A stretch of 64,000 bases of DNA. Origin: Prevotella sp. Lineage in GTDB: Bacteria; Bacteroidota; Bacteroidia; Bacteroidales; Bacteroidaceae. Each line of letters starts with the position of its first letter. The first letter of the stretch is position 1. Shown here one piece after another: positions 33,901 through 41,946 of the stretch. Both the position numbers and the translations under genes were made by a program. The stretch is from assembly GCA_024681875.1 (NCBI GenBank), contig JAILAA010000006.1:1-64000 (forward strand), given 5' to 3'. The notes below the pieces were generated by a model that was not told where the DNA came from, ran no database searches, and was given only the letters and a program-made list of their open reading frames with translations.

Positions 33901-35343
33901 CTCTCAGGCGGCATTGTCAGCGTCTCTTCGCTGGCCAATGCCAACCAACCCAAGGGTAATCTTGGCGGCGTGACAAACGTAGGCACCAAGTTCATTATGG
34001 AGAACGGTGCTGAGCTGCGCACCACTGCTGCCGTTACCAATGGCTCACCTATCCGTTTTGAGACCGATGAGGGCGGCATTATCAATAACCAGGCTGACTA
34101 CATTGTCGACAAGGCAATGTCAGGCACTGTCCTCACGAAAAAAGGTGCGGGCTGGATGAAGTTGAACACAGCCAACTCATCCCTCAACCGCCTCGTCATT
34201 GTGGCAGGTACCGTGCAGTGCATCAACGCCAACACACCCGCCAAGACTGTAGAGTATCAGGGAGGCACATTGAACGAGAACACCGGCAGTTCGTATAACG
34301 TCTTTGTACCAAGCGGCAAGACCGGCAACTGGTACATGGCCAACCGCTCCACATATTCCAATAAAGTGACCGGCAGTGGCACGCTTACCGTTTATTGCAC
34401 CACGGAGAAAGGTACCAATTACTACGCTACACGTACGCTTATACAATGCAACTTCAGCGAGTTTGAGGGCATTCTCAAGCCCGCATCAAGCTTGGACGAC
34501 GATGTAAAGCGCTTTACGCTGAACACAAGCACCGGAATGCCAAAAGGCACGATGAACATTGCCTCCGATGTGGAGGTGCAGAACAGCGGCAAGACTTTCC
34601 ACATCGGCAAGCTGTCGGGTACAGGAAAATTGGGCGGCAGCTGCAGGTTCAGCAATGGCACCAGCGTTGGGGCCAATACTTGGCAAGTAGGAAACGACAA
34701 TGACTGGGCGACGAGTGTCCGCGTCACCTCAAATGCCAACTTCCAGAAAGTAGGGAAGGGACGGATTATCTGGAGTGGCGCCAGCGACAACACCGGTACG
34801 ACTACCGTCAGTGAAGGCGAGCTGTGTATGGGCGCCAATGGCTTGCTGGGCACCGGCAAGCTCACCATAGATGAAGGCGCCGTCTTCTCCTGCTCCAGCA
34901 AGACCAAGGTACTGAAAAACTCATCGGTCGTCGTCAACGGAATCCTGTCGGTCAATGCATCTCGCTGTGCCACCAACGTTAGCGACGGTTGTACCAGCTT
35001 CTATTTCGAGAAAGGCCTCACCGTGAATGGTACGATACGCATCACAGCCACTGACCATTCATTACAGCCCGGCGACAGCATACGCATTTTCTCAGCGGCC
35101 TCATTCAGCGGCAAGCCGACATTCGATTTCCAAGACGGCATTGAATGGGATACCAGCCGTATCAGTGAAGGACTGCTCTTCGTGAAAGCCATTGGCGCCT
35201 CCATTTCCGATGTGGTCAATGATGCTACGCCGCGGAATATTTATGACGTGAGAGGGCGGTTAGTACGCCGCAATGCCACTCATACCGAGGGACTCCCTGC
35301 AGGCGTCTATGTTTGTGAAGGACGGAAATTCGTAATCAGATAG
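30934..35343 (+). CDS. PL11-type rhamnogalacturonan lyase with autotransporter-like beta-strand repeats
   Basis: This 1469-residue exported protein has a signal peptide (residues 1-20). Residues 21-610 match rhamnogalacturonan lyases of family PL11 (ALADVDGDGMSEF, YDWDGDGKAEILLRG, VDWDGRDEIVFGS, YFLGELEG), which cut the pectin backbone by elimination. The rest, about 690-1390, is a series of beta-strand repeats with the pattern LVKQGDGTLVL...YTGETNVWAGTLV, seen again as LVKQGNGLLTI and QKVGKGRIIW. Such repeats are known from type V autotransporters, yet the C-terminus here (NIYDVRGRLVRR) is a type IX-like sorting tail. PL11 enzymes are normally near 600 residues, so this is more than twice the usual size. 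It is followed by GH3 in the same operon. Confidence 0.85.
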   Translation: MKRLILALLALATGWTSLLAQRQTDILDRGLVAVPSGSGAFVSWRIFGEEYYDTQYNLYRNGVKIAGPLSVSNYVDPDGRSGSKYQVAAVVRGTEQEKCAEVTRLNQQYIQFAVKSVTSRTGSNITNDYNINDIALADVDGDGMSEFIVKRNYVDGSSVDATAFNLLECYNIKGDRLWYIDLGPNMVSGPDEQYDAVGYDWDGDGKAEILLRGADNMIIYHADGTTTNIGNMNVNTRNTVNQTANMTYTNSGAEYLLYLDGLTGKPYPIGNNGQLWMDYPLPRGNVNDWGDGYGHRSTKHYFGAPFLDGRHAFIFLGRGCYTKHHMKAFSVNPDTHKLTQYWEWKGETWPYFGQGYHNYGIADVDWDGRDEIVFGSMVIDDNGKGLHTTGLGHGDAQHCSDFDPYRHGQEIFACNEDSPAMNYRDGTTGKIYYRLQSTSDDGRALCGNFSNNYPGAIGHSSQSGTISCVADKVISGAPGGFTNNWRIYWDGDLLEEGLDGASSREGAARVFKADGSIVFTADGTANCNWTKNTPSAVGDILGDWREEIVQRTTDNKYIRVYTTNISTKWRNYTLWHDHQYRQGMVWESMGYNQPPHASYFLGELEGITIAPPPLTMTGRTEVSNNGTIGTEHNDKHVIVCETNDTHITVAEGANPYMVTFNIPSWVQGTNSTNTSGNPNIRYTYYNCEVSGAAFTGDMRLVKQGDGTLVLPKTDNTYTGETNVWAGTLVFDGTLKNSKLWLNRFAKLISNGGAFRSIKMEYDAHLLPGGESNIGTISIDTLTMGFGARVVIDLNTEGKLADNLQTIYMSIEKKNWQYGPKYLQPVFEFVVPSGQDILEGNYLLGTIETLNGNLDDIRIEGLGTKMKSKLALEEGKLYLVIEGMRDPSDVFWTGTESNIWNVADTENFTSSEGENDIFVSGDNVHFDDTASKFTVTLNGELEADTVFVSNEAKYYTFSGTGSLVGSTTLVKQGNGLLTIKNDNSYTGGNRLSGGIVSVSSLANANQPKGNLGGVTNVGTKFIMENGAELRTTAAVTNGSPIRFETDEGGIINNQADYIVDKAMSGTVLTKKGAGWMKLNTANSSLNRLVIVAGTVQCINANTPAKTVEYQGGTLNENTGSSYNVFVPSGKTGNWYMANRSTYSNKVTGSGTLTVYCTTEKGTNYYATRTLIQCNFSEFEGILKPASSLDDDVKRFTLNTSTGMPKGTMNIASDVEVQNSGKTFHIGKLSGTGKLGGSCRFSNGTSVGANTWQVGNDNDWATSVRVTSNANFQKVGKGRIIWSGASDNTGTTTVSEGELCMGANGLLGTGKLTIDEGAVFSCSSKTKVLKNSSVVVNGILSVNASRCATNVSDGCTSFYFEKGLTVNGTIRITATDHSLQPGDSIRIFSAASFSGKPTFDFQDGIEWDTSRISEGLLFVKAIGASISDVVNDATPRNIYDVRGRLVRRNATHTEGLPAGVYVCEGRKFVIR

Positions 35344-35363
35344 TCTGCACAAAGACAAATGAG

Positions 35364-37934
35364 ATGATGAAGAAATTATTAGTAATAATCATCGCCATGG
35401 TAGCGACATGGGGAATAAAAGCCCAGTCGCTGCCATTTCAGGACACGTCGTTGAGCGCAGAGCAGCGTGCCGACGACCTATTGAAGCGTCTGACCATAGA
35501 GGAGAAGGCGAAGTTGATGATGAATGCCTCACCTGCCATTGAGCGATTGGGCATCCCCCAGTTTGAGTGGTGGAACGAGGCGCTGCATGGCGTTGGGCGC
35601 AACGGATTTGCCACCGTATTCCCCATCACCATGGCAATGGCAGCCTCATGGGATGATGCGCTGTTGCAGCGCGTATTCGACGCTGTCAGCGACGAGGCGC
35701 GGGTAAAGGCTCAGCAGTCTAAGCGCTCGGGCAGAATCCAGCGTTACCAGAGCCTGTCTTTTTGGACGCCGAACATCAACATCTACAGAGACCCGCGATG
35801 GGGACGCGGCCAGGAAACCTATGGAGAAGACCCGTACCTCACCTCGCGAATGGGCACAGCCGTGGTGCGAGGCCTGCAGGGCCCCGACGATGCCAAGTAT
35901 CGCAAGCTGCTGGCTTGTGCCAAGCACTATGCCGTGCACAGCGGTCCGGAGTGGAACCGCCATACGTTCAACATTGAAGACTTGCCTGAACGCGACCTTT
36001 GGGAGACATATATGCCAGCCTTCAAGGCATTGGTGCAGGATGCTCACGTCGAGGAAATCATGTGCGCCTATCAGCGCATCGATGGCGAGCCCTGTTGTGC
36101 ACAGACTCGCTACGAGCAACAAATCCTGCGCGACGAATGGGGCTTTCAGGGACTTGTCACAAGCGACTGCGGCGCCATCAACGATTTCCTTCCAGACTAT
36201 CATAACGTCGTAGAACTGCGCCAGCAGGCTGCAGCCATCGGAGTGAGAGCCGGCACTGACGTTGAGTGCGGCAGCCTGTACCGCTTTCTCCCAAAGGCTG
36301 TCGAAGAAGGCTGGGTCAGCGAAGAAGAAATCAACACCAGCCTGCGCCGTCTACTCATAGCCCGTATCAAACTCGGTGACTTCGACCCCGACGACATGGT
36401 GCCCTGGACGAAGATTCCGGAAAACGTCGTTGCATCCAAGGAGCACAAGGAACTCGCCCTGCAGATGGCTCGCGAAAGCATCGTCCTGCTGAAAAACAAC
36501 GGAGTCTTACCTCTCACCTCACACCTCGTCGTCATGGGGCCCAACGCCAACGACTCTGTGATGATGTGGGGTAACTACTCCGGCTATCCCACCCACACCG
36601 TCACCGTGTTGCAGGGATTGCGCAGCCTCATGGGACGAAACTTAAAGTATGTGCCGGGATGCGGCCTGACACACAGCGAAGTGAACGAAAGCCGCTATGC
36701 CGGCATCACCGCTCCCGACGGCAGCAAGGGATTGAAGGCCACCTACTGGAACAACGAGCAAATGGAAGGACAGCCAGTGGCCACAGTCCGTTATCCGGAG
36801 CCCGTCAAGCTCAGCAACGGCGGAGCCACCGTTTTCGCCCCCGGCGTGGAGCTGGAGCATTTCTCGGCCCGCTACGAGGGCGTTTTCACAGCCACTGCCG
36901 ACGAGCAGCTGCAGCTCTATGTCGGTGCCGACGACAAAGTGCGCGTCCTGCTCGACGGCGACACCGTTATCAACAACTGGCGTTCACGCGACCGCATCTA
37001 CGAAGCCACTCGCGATTTCACGGTTCAGGCTGGCAAAAAATACAGCATCGTCGTAGAATATGTGCAAGCAACCGACATGGCCATCATGCAGTTAGACGTG
37101 CGCCACAGCTACACACCTACACGTGAGCAGCTGCTCGCCGATATAGGCACCGCAAAGACCGTCGTTTTCGTTGGAGGCATCTCGCCGCGCGTCGAGGGAG
37201 AGCAGATGAAAGTCAGCGACCCTGGCTTCAAGGGCGGCGACCGCACCAGCATCGAGCTGCCGCAAGTTCAGCGCGACATGCTGCGCCTGCTGCACGAGGC
37301 AGGAAAGAAAGTCATCTTCGTCTGCTGCTCCGGCGGCGCCATGGCACTCACACCCGAGATGGACACCTGCGACGCCATCCTGCAGGCATGGTACGGCGGC
37401 GAACAGGGCGGGCAGGCCGTGGCCGAAGTCCTGACAGGCCGCGTCAACCCGAGCGGCAAACTGCCCGTCACCTTCTACAAGGATGACAGCCAGCTGCCCG
37501 ACTTCCTTGACTATCGCATGAAAGGGCGCACCTACCGCTATCTCCGCCACGAGCCACTCTTCCCCTTCGGCTTCGGCCTCAGCTACACATCCTTTCAAAT
37601 CAGTAACCCCGCCTGCACCATGCGCGACGGGCTGCCCGTCGTAACGTGCACCCTGAAGAACACAGGCCGGCGCGAAGGCACTGAGACCGTCCAGCTCTAC
37701 CTGCGTCGTCCTGCCGACGCCGAAGGGCCCCTGAGGACATTGCGGGCCTTCCAGCGTGTTTCGCTGAAGCCCGGCGAGAGCCGCACCGTAGCCATTGCCC
37801 TGTCGCGCCAACAGCTGGAGACATGGGACGCCCAGACCCACACCATGCGCGTTTTGCCCGGCCCCTACGAGCTGATGATAGGCACCAGCAGTGCCGACAG
37901 AGACCTGCAGAAGATGCTTGTGGAGATAAAGTAG
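35364..37934 (+). CDS. GH3-family beta-glycosidase with PA14 insert
   Basis: This 856-residue exported enzyme has a signal peptide (residues 1-20), a GH3 barrel with the substrate motif EALHGV and the nucleophile Asp in LVTSDCGAI (about D267), a PA14 carbohydrate-binding domain (about 454-580) inserted in the second domain, and a C-terminal fibronectin-like domain beginning near the FPFGFGLSYTSF motif. The layout is typical of beta-xylosidases or beta-glucosidases of gut Bacteroidales. It lies 20 bases after the lyase gene and probably removes sugars from the same plant polysaccharide. A short CTCACC tract at 36511-36530 encodes LTSHLV between the two GH3 domains. Confidence 0.92.
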   Translation: MMKKLLVIIIAMVATWGIKAQSLPFQDTSLSAEQRADDLLKRLTIEEKAKLMMNASPAIERLGIPQFEWWNEALHGVGRNGFATVFPITMAMAASWDDALLQRVFDAVSDEARVKAQQSKRSGRIQRYQSLSFWTPNINIYRDPRWGRGQETYGEDPYLTSRMGTAVVRGLQGPDDAKYRKLLACAKHYAVHSGPEWNRHTFNIEDLPERDLWETYMPAFKALVQDAHVEEIMCAYQRIDGEPCCAQTRYEQQILRDEWGFQGLVTSDCGAINDFLPDYHNVVELRQQAAAIGVRAGTDVECGSLYRFLPKAVEEGWVSEEEINTSLRRLLIARIKLGDFDPDDMVPWTKIPENVVASKEHKELALQMARESIVLLKNNGVLPLTSHLVVMGPNANDSVMMWGNYSGYPTHTVTVLQGLRSLMGRNLKYVPGCGLTHSEVNESRYAGITAPDGSKGLKATYWNNEQMEGQPVATVRYPEPVKLSNGGATVFAPGVELEHFSARYEGVFTATADEQLQLYVGADDKVRVLLDGDTVINNWRSRDRIYEATRDFTVQAGKKYSIVVEYVQATDMAIMQLDVRHSYTPTREQLLADIGTAKTVVFVGGISPRVEGEQMKVSDPGFKGGDRTSIELPQVQRDMLRLLHEAGKKVIFVCCSGGAMALTPEMDTCDAILQAWYGGEQGGQAVAEVLTGRVNPSGKLPVTFYKDDSQLPDFLDYRMKGRTYRYLRHEPLFPFGFGLSYTSFQISNPACTMRDGLPVVTCTLKNTGRREGTETVQLYLRRPADAEGPLRTLRAFQRVSLKPGESRTVAIALSRQQLETWDAQTHTMRVLPGPYELMIGTSSADRDLQKMLVEIK
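36511..36530 (+). repeat. Short CTCACCTCACACC tract inside the GH3 gene
   Basis: The tract encodes LTSHLV before VMGPNAN, at the start of the second GH3 domain where most relatives have a few basic residues. It is one more in-frame member of the low-complexity family. Confidence 0.5.
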
Positions 37935-37955
37935 GAAAAAAACTGCGCCATTTTA

Positions 37956-38039
37956 CAGCCTGCAGAATCTGTTTTGCAGGCTGCAGAAATTATTTATCAG
38001 GCTGCAGAATTTTTTTATCAGGCTGCAGATTTTTGGGAC
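37956..38039. repeat. Four-copy 21-base tandem repeat after the GH3 gene
   Basis: Units begin at 37956, 37977, 37998 and 38019. Each starts CAGSCTGCAGA and ends in a T-rich half. The first halves are nearly identical and the second halves vary. There are no spacers, and the array is followed by the terminator at 38104-38140. The period equals that of the unrelated array at 16501-16563. Confidence 0.9.
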
Positions 38040-38103
38040 CTGCCCCCGCGCGGCGATTATAACGATATAAGTTACAAACGTTACATTTCCAAATTATAAA
38101 ACC

Positions 38104-38140
38104 TAAAGAGCCGCAACGGGTGTTCCGCTGCGGCTCTTTA
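38104..38140. terminator. Bidirectional terminator between GH3 and the carbohydrate-binding protein gene
   Basis: TAAAGAGCCGCA (38104-38115) pairs with TGCGGCTCTTTA (38129-38140), and an inner CGG/CCG pair lengthens the stem. It separates convergent genes and can work in both directions. Confidence 0.85.
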
Positions 38141-38150
38141 GAATGCCATC

Positions 38151-40316
38151 TTACTTGGCAGTGATGTTCAGCTTGACCGTCGTAGTGCCCTCCGCTGAGG
38201 AGCCGATGTACAGGCCATGCCAGGCTGTGGCGGCGTCAGTAGGCTCGGCGGTGGACGACTTGATGTTGTATTTCTGCCCGCTCACCATGCCCGTGGCTGT
38301 GATGAAGGTGCAGGAGCTGTTGATGGCTGCAGGCAGCCGGAAGGTGACGAGGTTGTTGCCCGAGGCGTCGGACAGGGTGTTGTAGACGTTGGCCTTGAAG
38401 CTGACCGTGCCGGGGAAGGCGTATCCCTGCGCTGCGCCGCTGACGGTGCCCGACGAGCTGCTCTGTGAGCCGCCTGCGCCGATGGCGATACCTTTGCCGG
38501 TGATTTGTATGTAGTTGTTGTTGTCGCAGTCGAAGGCTTCTTCGGGGCTGCCTTTCGTGGTGTAGGCGAGTACGTTGCCGTGGCCGATGGTGATGGCGCC
38601 TGAGGTGCCTGCGTTGCTGTCGACGGCGTCGTTGCCATTGGAATAGCAGACGGTGGTGCCTCCGTTGAAGATGATCTTTCCCTTGGAGTTGATGCAGTCG
38701 TCGTAGCATTGGAAGTAATGGTTTCCGCCACGTATGTCGATGCTGGTCTTCGACTCGAGTCCCTCAGCGCCGTTGTTCTTTGTAGTGACTTCGGTGGTGC
38801 CGCCGTAGAGGGTGGCGGCGCAGATGGCCTTGATGGCTTTTGCCGATGACGAGCTGTAGGCGCTGCCTGTCTGCACGACGGTGAGGGTGGGGCCGTTGCC
38901 GTCGGCTGTTCCCTGGGTGTAGGAGCCTGTGACGTTGGTCCATGTGCTGCCTCCGCCGCCGGGGCCACCGCCTCCTCCGGGGCCACCTCCTCCGGGGCCT
39001 CCCCAGCCTCCCCAGCCACCGCCACCTCCGCCGCCGTTGGTGGTCTGAGTGCCGTCGCCTGCATAGATGGCCTTGCTGGCATTGCCGCTCATATTGATGG
39101 TGATGGTGCCTCCGTTAAGGGCGATATTCAGGCCTTTCAAGCCTTTTGCCGACTTTACGTCGCTGCTGATGGTGGTGGGAGCAGCGCTGTTGGTGATGGT
39201 GAGCTCGCCTCCATTCGTCTCAATGTCCCATGCCTTCACGCCGCGTCCTGCCGTTCCCTTGACGGTGGCGGTGATGGTGCCTCCGTTCTGCACGAACTTG
39301 CCACAGCTGATAGCTGCGACATAGGAGGGATCGCTGGCATCGCTGGTATCTACGCTGCCACTTGCATTGAGCACGAGGGTGCCGTCGTTGACGTAGGCGA
39401 TGCTGTCGGCCTTGATGCACTTAGCGCCTGCTGCTGTAGTGGTGAGTGTGAGTGTACCGCCGTTGATGTAGATGTTGCCTGAGTCCTCGTCCTCGTGGTC
39501 TGTAGTCTCGCCTGTGGATGTTGCGCCGTCGATGTCGCACTGGATGGCGTCGTCGCCCACGCCGCTGATGGTCAGCGTGCCGCTCTCGATGAGGAGATAC
39601 TCGTCGCATGAGAGTCCGTCCTTCACGGCCTTCAGTATATTGACTGTGCAGTTTTTCATCTGCATGTACTCGGCACTTTTAATGGCGTGTGCCGTGTTGC
39701 CGTAAACGGTCAGCGTGCCTTTTCCTTTCAGCTCTAAATGGCCCTTGCAGTAGAGTGCGGCTTTCTGTGAGCCGTTGGCGCCGTCGGTCAGTGTGTTCTG
39801 TGTGTCTTTCTTTACGCTGAGTTCGATACGTTTGCCGTTCTGGATATCGATGGCGGCACCGGCCGGATTGGTCAGTGTCAGGCCGCACAGCTCGATGGTG
39901 GCCTTGTAGGAGCCTTCCATGTGGAATTCGCCGTCGGTTGATGTGCCGCTGAGCGAGTAGGTGATTTCTTCAGCCACGTCGTCATCCTGTGTGATGCTGA
40001 CATGGGCACCGTTGACGCTGACGGTAAGGTGTTGTGCTACATTTCCGGCTACGCTGACATGTGCCGACGCTCCGTCGTATATGACTGCGACGCTGTTGTC
40101 GGTAACCTTTGTGTCGTCTAAATACATCTGCGCGATGTCGGCGAGGGTGAAGGTCTTTCCCATAATGGTCAGCGTCTGACCGTTCTCATAGGTCATCTCG
40201 CCTGCCTGTGCTGCGGGTATCTGATAGGTGACGCTGCCCACTTCCACGTTCAGCGTCTGAGCTTTCATGACCACTGCTGTCAGCAGGGCAATGGCAAATA
40301 ATAATAGCTTTTTCAT
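38151..40316 (-). CDS. Exported carbohydrate-binding-domain protein with glycine-rich linker (DUF4353-like)
   Basis: This 721-residue protein has a signal peptide (MKKLLLFAIALLTAVVMKA). The body is a repetitive beta-helix-like fold of turns such as LTISGVGDDAIQCD, NIYINGGTLTLTT and KFVQNGGTITATV, matching the carbohydrate-binding (DUF4353) family. Near residues 425-460 there is a run of Gly with Trp and Pro, clearly a flexible linker between two such domains. It has no recognisable catalytic residues. Its start overlaps the stop of the small partner gene upstream (ATGA). It probably binds glycan at the cell surface; a role in adhesion is also possible. Confidence 0.75.
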   Translation of the reverse strand: MKKLLLFAIALLTAVVMKAQTLNVEVGSVTYQIPAAQAGEMTYENGQTLTIMGKTFTLADIAQMYLDDTKVTDNSVAVIYDGASAHVSVAGNVAQHLTVSVNGAHVSITQDDDVAEEITYSLSGTSTDGEFHMEGSYKATIELCGLTLTNPAGAAIDIQNGKRIELSVKKDTQNTLTDGANGSQKAALYCKGHLELKGKGTLTVYGNTAHAIKSAEYMQMKNCTVNILKAVKDGLSCDEYLLIESGTLTISGVGDDAIQCDIDGATSTGETTDHEDEDSGNIYINGGTLTLTTTAAGAKCIKADSIAYVNDGTLVLNASGSVDTSDASDPSYVAAISCGKFVQNGGTITATVKGTAGRGVKAWDIETNGGELTITNSAAPTTISSDVKSAKGLKGLNIALNGGTITINMSGNASKAIYAGDGTQTTNGGGGGGGWGGWGGPGGGGPGGGGGPGGGGSTWTNVTGSYTQGTADGNGPTLTVVQTGSAYSSSSAKAIKAICAATLYGGTTEVTTKNNGAEGLESKTSIDIRGGNHYFQCYDDCINSKGKIIFNGGTTVCYSNGNDAVDSNAGTSGAITIGHGNVLAYTTKGSPEEAFDCDNNNYIQITGKGIAIGAGGSQSSSSGTVSGAAQGYAFPGTVSFKANVYNTLSDASGNNLVTFRLPAAINSSCTFITATGMVSGQKYNIKSSTAEPTDAATAWHGLYIGSSAEGTTTVKLNITAK

Positions 40317-40726
40317 TTGATGGTTATCTTTTTGGTAGTTCCGTTCTGCTTAACGATATAGATTCCTTTCACAAGCGTGTTTTTCAGTTGAGTCATGTTG
40401 TCGAAAGTTCCAAGACGCTCGCCTTTTAATGAATAGGCCTCTATGGATGATGACGGCAAGGCGGGAAGCGCTTCTATTGCAGTAGTGGGATTCATCGCTG
40501 TTTCCGAGAATGCCATAGTGGCCAGCTGGCTGAGCGTAAACGTGGTAGTGCCGTCGCTATTGACGGCTACCAAGCTGCCGTCGGCCACCGTGAGCTTAAG
40601 GCCTTTCGTGGCTATCGAAGTAGTATTGCCTTGAGTATCGGTAAACACTAAATACTTGTAGACAAAGTCGCCGGCTTGGGCCTCTATGGCCATTGCAGCA
40701 AGGATAGTAATAGTCCATTTCTTCAT
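40313..40726 (-). CDS. Small exported protein with type IX-like C-terminal tail
   Basis: This 137-residue protein has a short signal peptide (MKKWTITILAAMAIEAQA) and a mature part of about 120 residues. The first half resembles the start of the downstream carbohydrate-binding protein: both have a short beta-rich segment with an ADIAQM/LSQLATM-type motif. The second half reads EAYSLKGERL...VKGIYIVKQNGTTKKI, a typical type IX secretion tail. No function is recognised. It is the promoter-proximal gene of a two-gene operon and overlaps the next start by 4 bases, so the pair probably works together. Confidence 0.75.
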   Translation of the reverse strand: MKKWTITILAAMAIEAQAGDFVYKYLVFTDTQGNTTSIATKGLKLTVADGSLVAVNSDGTTTFTLSQLATMAFSETAMNPTTAIEALPALPSSSIEAYSLKGERLGTFDNMTQLKNTLVKGIYIVKQNGTTKKITIK

Positions 40727-40768
40727 TGTCGTGTTCGTTTTCTGTTAGAATATTATCCGTTTCTTCTG

Positions 40769-40800
40769 CAAAGGTAGTATTTAGTCCGCAATCGGGCAAA
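40769..40800 (-). promoter_or_regulatory. Promoter of the small exported protein and carbohydrate-binding protein genes
   Basis: On the minus strand TTTG (40797-40800) and TACCTTTG (40769-40776) are 20 bases apart. Confidence 0.8.
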
Positions 40801-40848
40801 ACGTTTCAGCGAACAGGGCATATTCTTCTGCGAACTGCCTGCATCTGA

Positions 40849-41928
40849 CTATTGCCAATACTCCTGGTTCTCGTCAAAGACTCGTTCCAACTCGTCTATC
40901 ATAACCTTGCCGTTTTCAACGTATGCCCTGATCTTGTTTTCGCCTCGCCAGCCTGCGTCAATGAACTGATAGTGATACCAGCCTGCGTTGTCCTTAGTGA
41001 TGCTGATGATTCTGTTTTTGGCATTTTCACTGCCAGGCTTGCCGTCTTGTCCACCAGTACGGAACATCCAGACAGCATAGCCATCGCCATCGTAATCGTA
41101 GTTGTCCCTCAGGTGCTTCAGCAAATCCTCTGTGCAGTGCTCCTCAAGGAACTCGTAATCGTTGTATTCATCATGCTCATACATGGTAGTGATGAATTCC
41201 CTGATGACGGGGTCGCCTTCAAGAGCCTCGTCAATCTCCTTCTGATAGGGGTTGGCTTCACCTTCGTAGACAATGGTACGCTTGTAATAACGCTTGTAAC
41301 TGCCATGTTGTATGGTGCAGAGAAGCCAGTTGCCGTGGCTGTCGTAGTCGGTGAGCTTGATGGAGTATTCGTCATGATCCTCGACAATGCCGCCATGCAC
41401 AGACTCCTCGAACTTGGCCTCTACAATATTTCCGTCGTCGTCGCGCTCATAGGTCGAGCAGGTGTAATTGCCTGTCTGGTTGCTTTCCATGGAGGACTTA
41501 GGCAGCATGGAGCCGTCTTCGTAGATGAGGGAAGTAATCCATGGCTCCTCCGTCTCAAAGCTGATGATGGAGATGCGACTTTTACTGTCGCGGTCGATTT
41601 TGCCTTCGTCAACGTTGCCCTCGACGTCAAACTTGTAGATACTCTTCAGCGTGCCGTTGTCTTTGAACTGCACCGTGACGGGCTCCATGGCCTCTTCAGC
41701 TGTGTATTTGACGGCAATGACTTGGCCACGCAGGTCGAAGGTGGCCAAATCCTGCGTCAAGTAGTCATCCTTCTCGTCGGTGTTCTCTTTGTCAGTTTCA
41801 TCCTCATCGGTCACCTCTTCAGTGTCGTCTGTGTCCTTATCCTTCTTACTTTTCCTTCCGTCGCATGAGGAAAGGGCGAAAAGCATAAAGGCTGTGGCCA
41901 TGACCAGCAAAAAGTCCATTTTTTTCAT
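40849..41928 (-). CDS. Acidic lipoprotein of unknown function
   Basis: This 359-residue protein has a lipoprotein signal (LFALSSC) with the lipid-bearing Cys at about residue 23. A long Lys/Asp/Glu-rich spacer follows (about 24-55), like the charged export signal that sends Bacteroidetes lipoproteins to the outer face of the outer membrane. The mature part contains YD-repeat-like turns (YDSHGNWLLCTIQ, KFDVEGNVDEGK) often seen in secreted Bacteroidetes proteins. No enzyme motif was found. It follows the B3/4 gene by 18 bases and probably is the last gene of the pepT-ligA operon. Confidence 0.7.
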   Translation of the reverse strand: MKKMDFLLVMATAFMLFALSSCDGRKSKKDKDTDDTEEVTDEDETDKENTDEKDDYLTQDLATFDLRGQVIAVKYTAEEAMEPVTVQFKDNGTLKSIYKFDVEGNVDEGKIDRDSKSRISIISFETEEPWITSLIYEDGSMLPKSSMESNQTGNYTCSTYERDDDGNIVEAKFEESVHGGIVEDHDEYSIKLTDYDSHGNWLLCTIQHGSYKRYYKRTIVYEGEANPYQKEIDEALEGDPVIREFITTMYEHDEYNDYEFLEEHCTEDLLKHLRDNYDYDGDGYAVWMFRTGGQDGKPGSENAKNRIISITKDNAGWYHYQFIDAGWRGENKIRAYVENGKVMIDELERVFDENQEYWQ

Positions 41929-41946
41929 TTTTTCTTATTTTTGATG

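Noticed and set aside
37956..38039. Possible CRISPR array
   Set aside because: Units are 21 bases with no unique spacers, and no cas genes are near. It is a plain tandem repeat.
40852..41868. 338-codon plus-strand open frame
   Set aside because: It is antisense to the lipoprotein gene, which has a clear lipoprotein signal and promoter-linked neighbours. The shadow has no motif.
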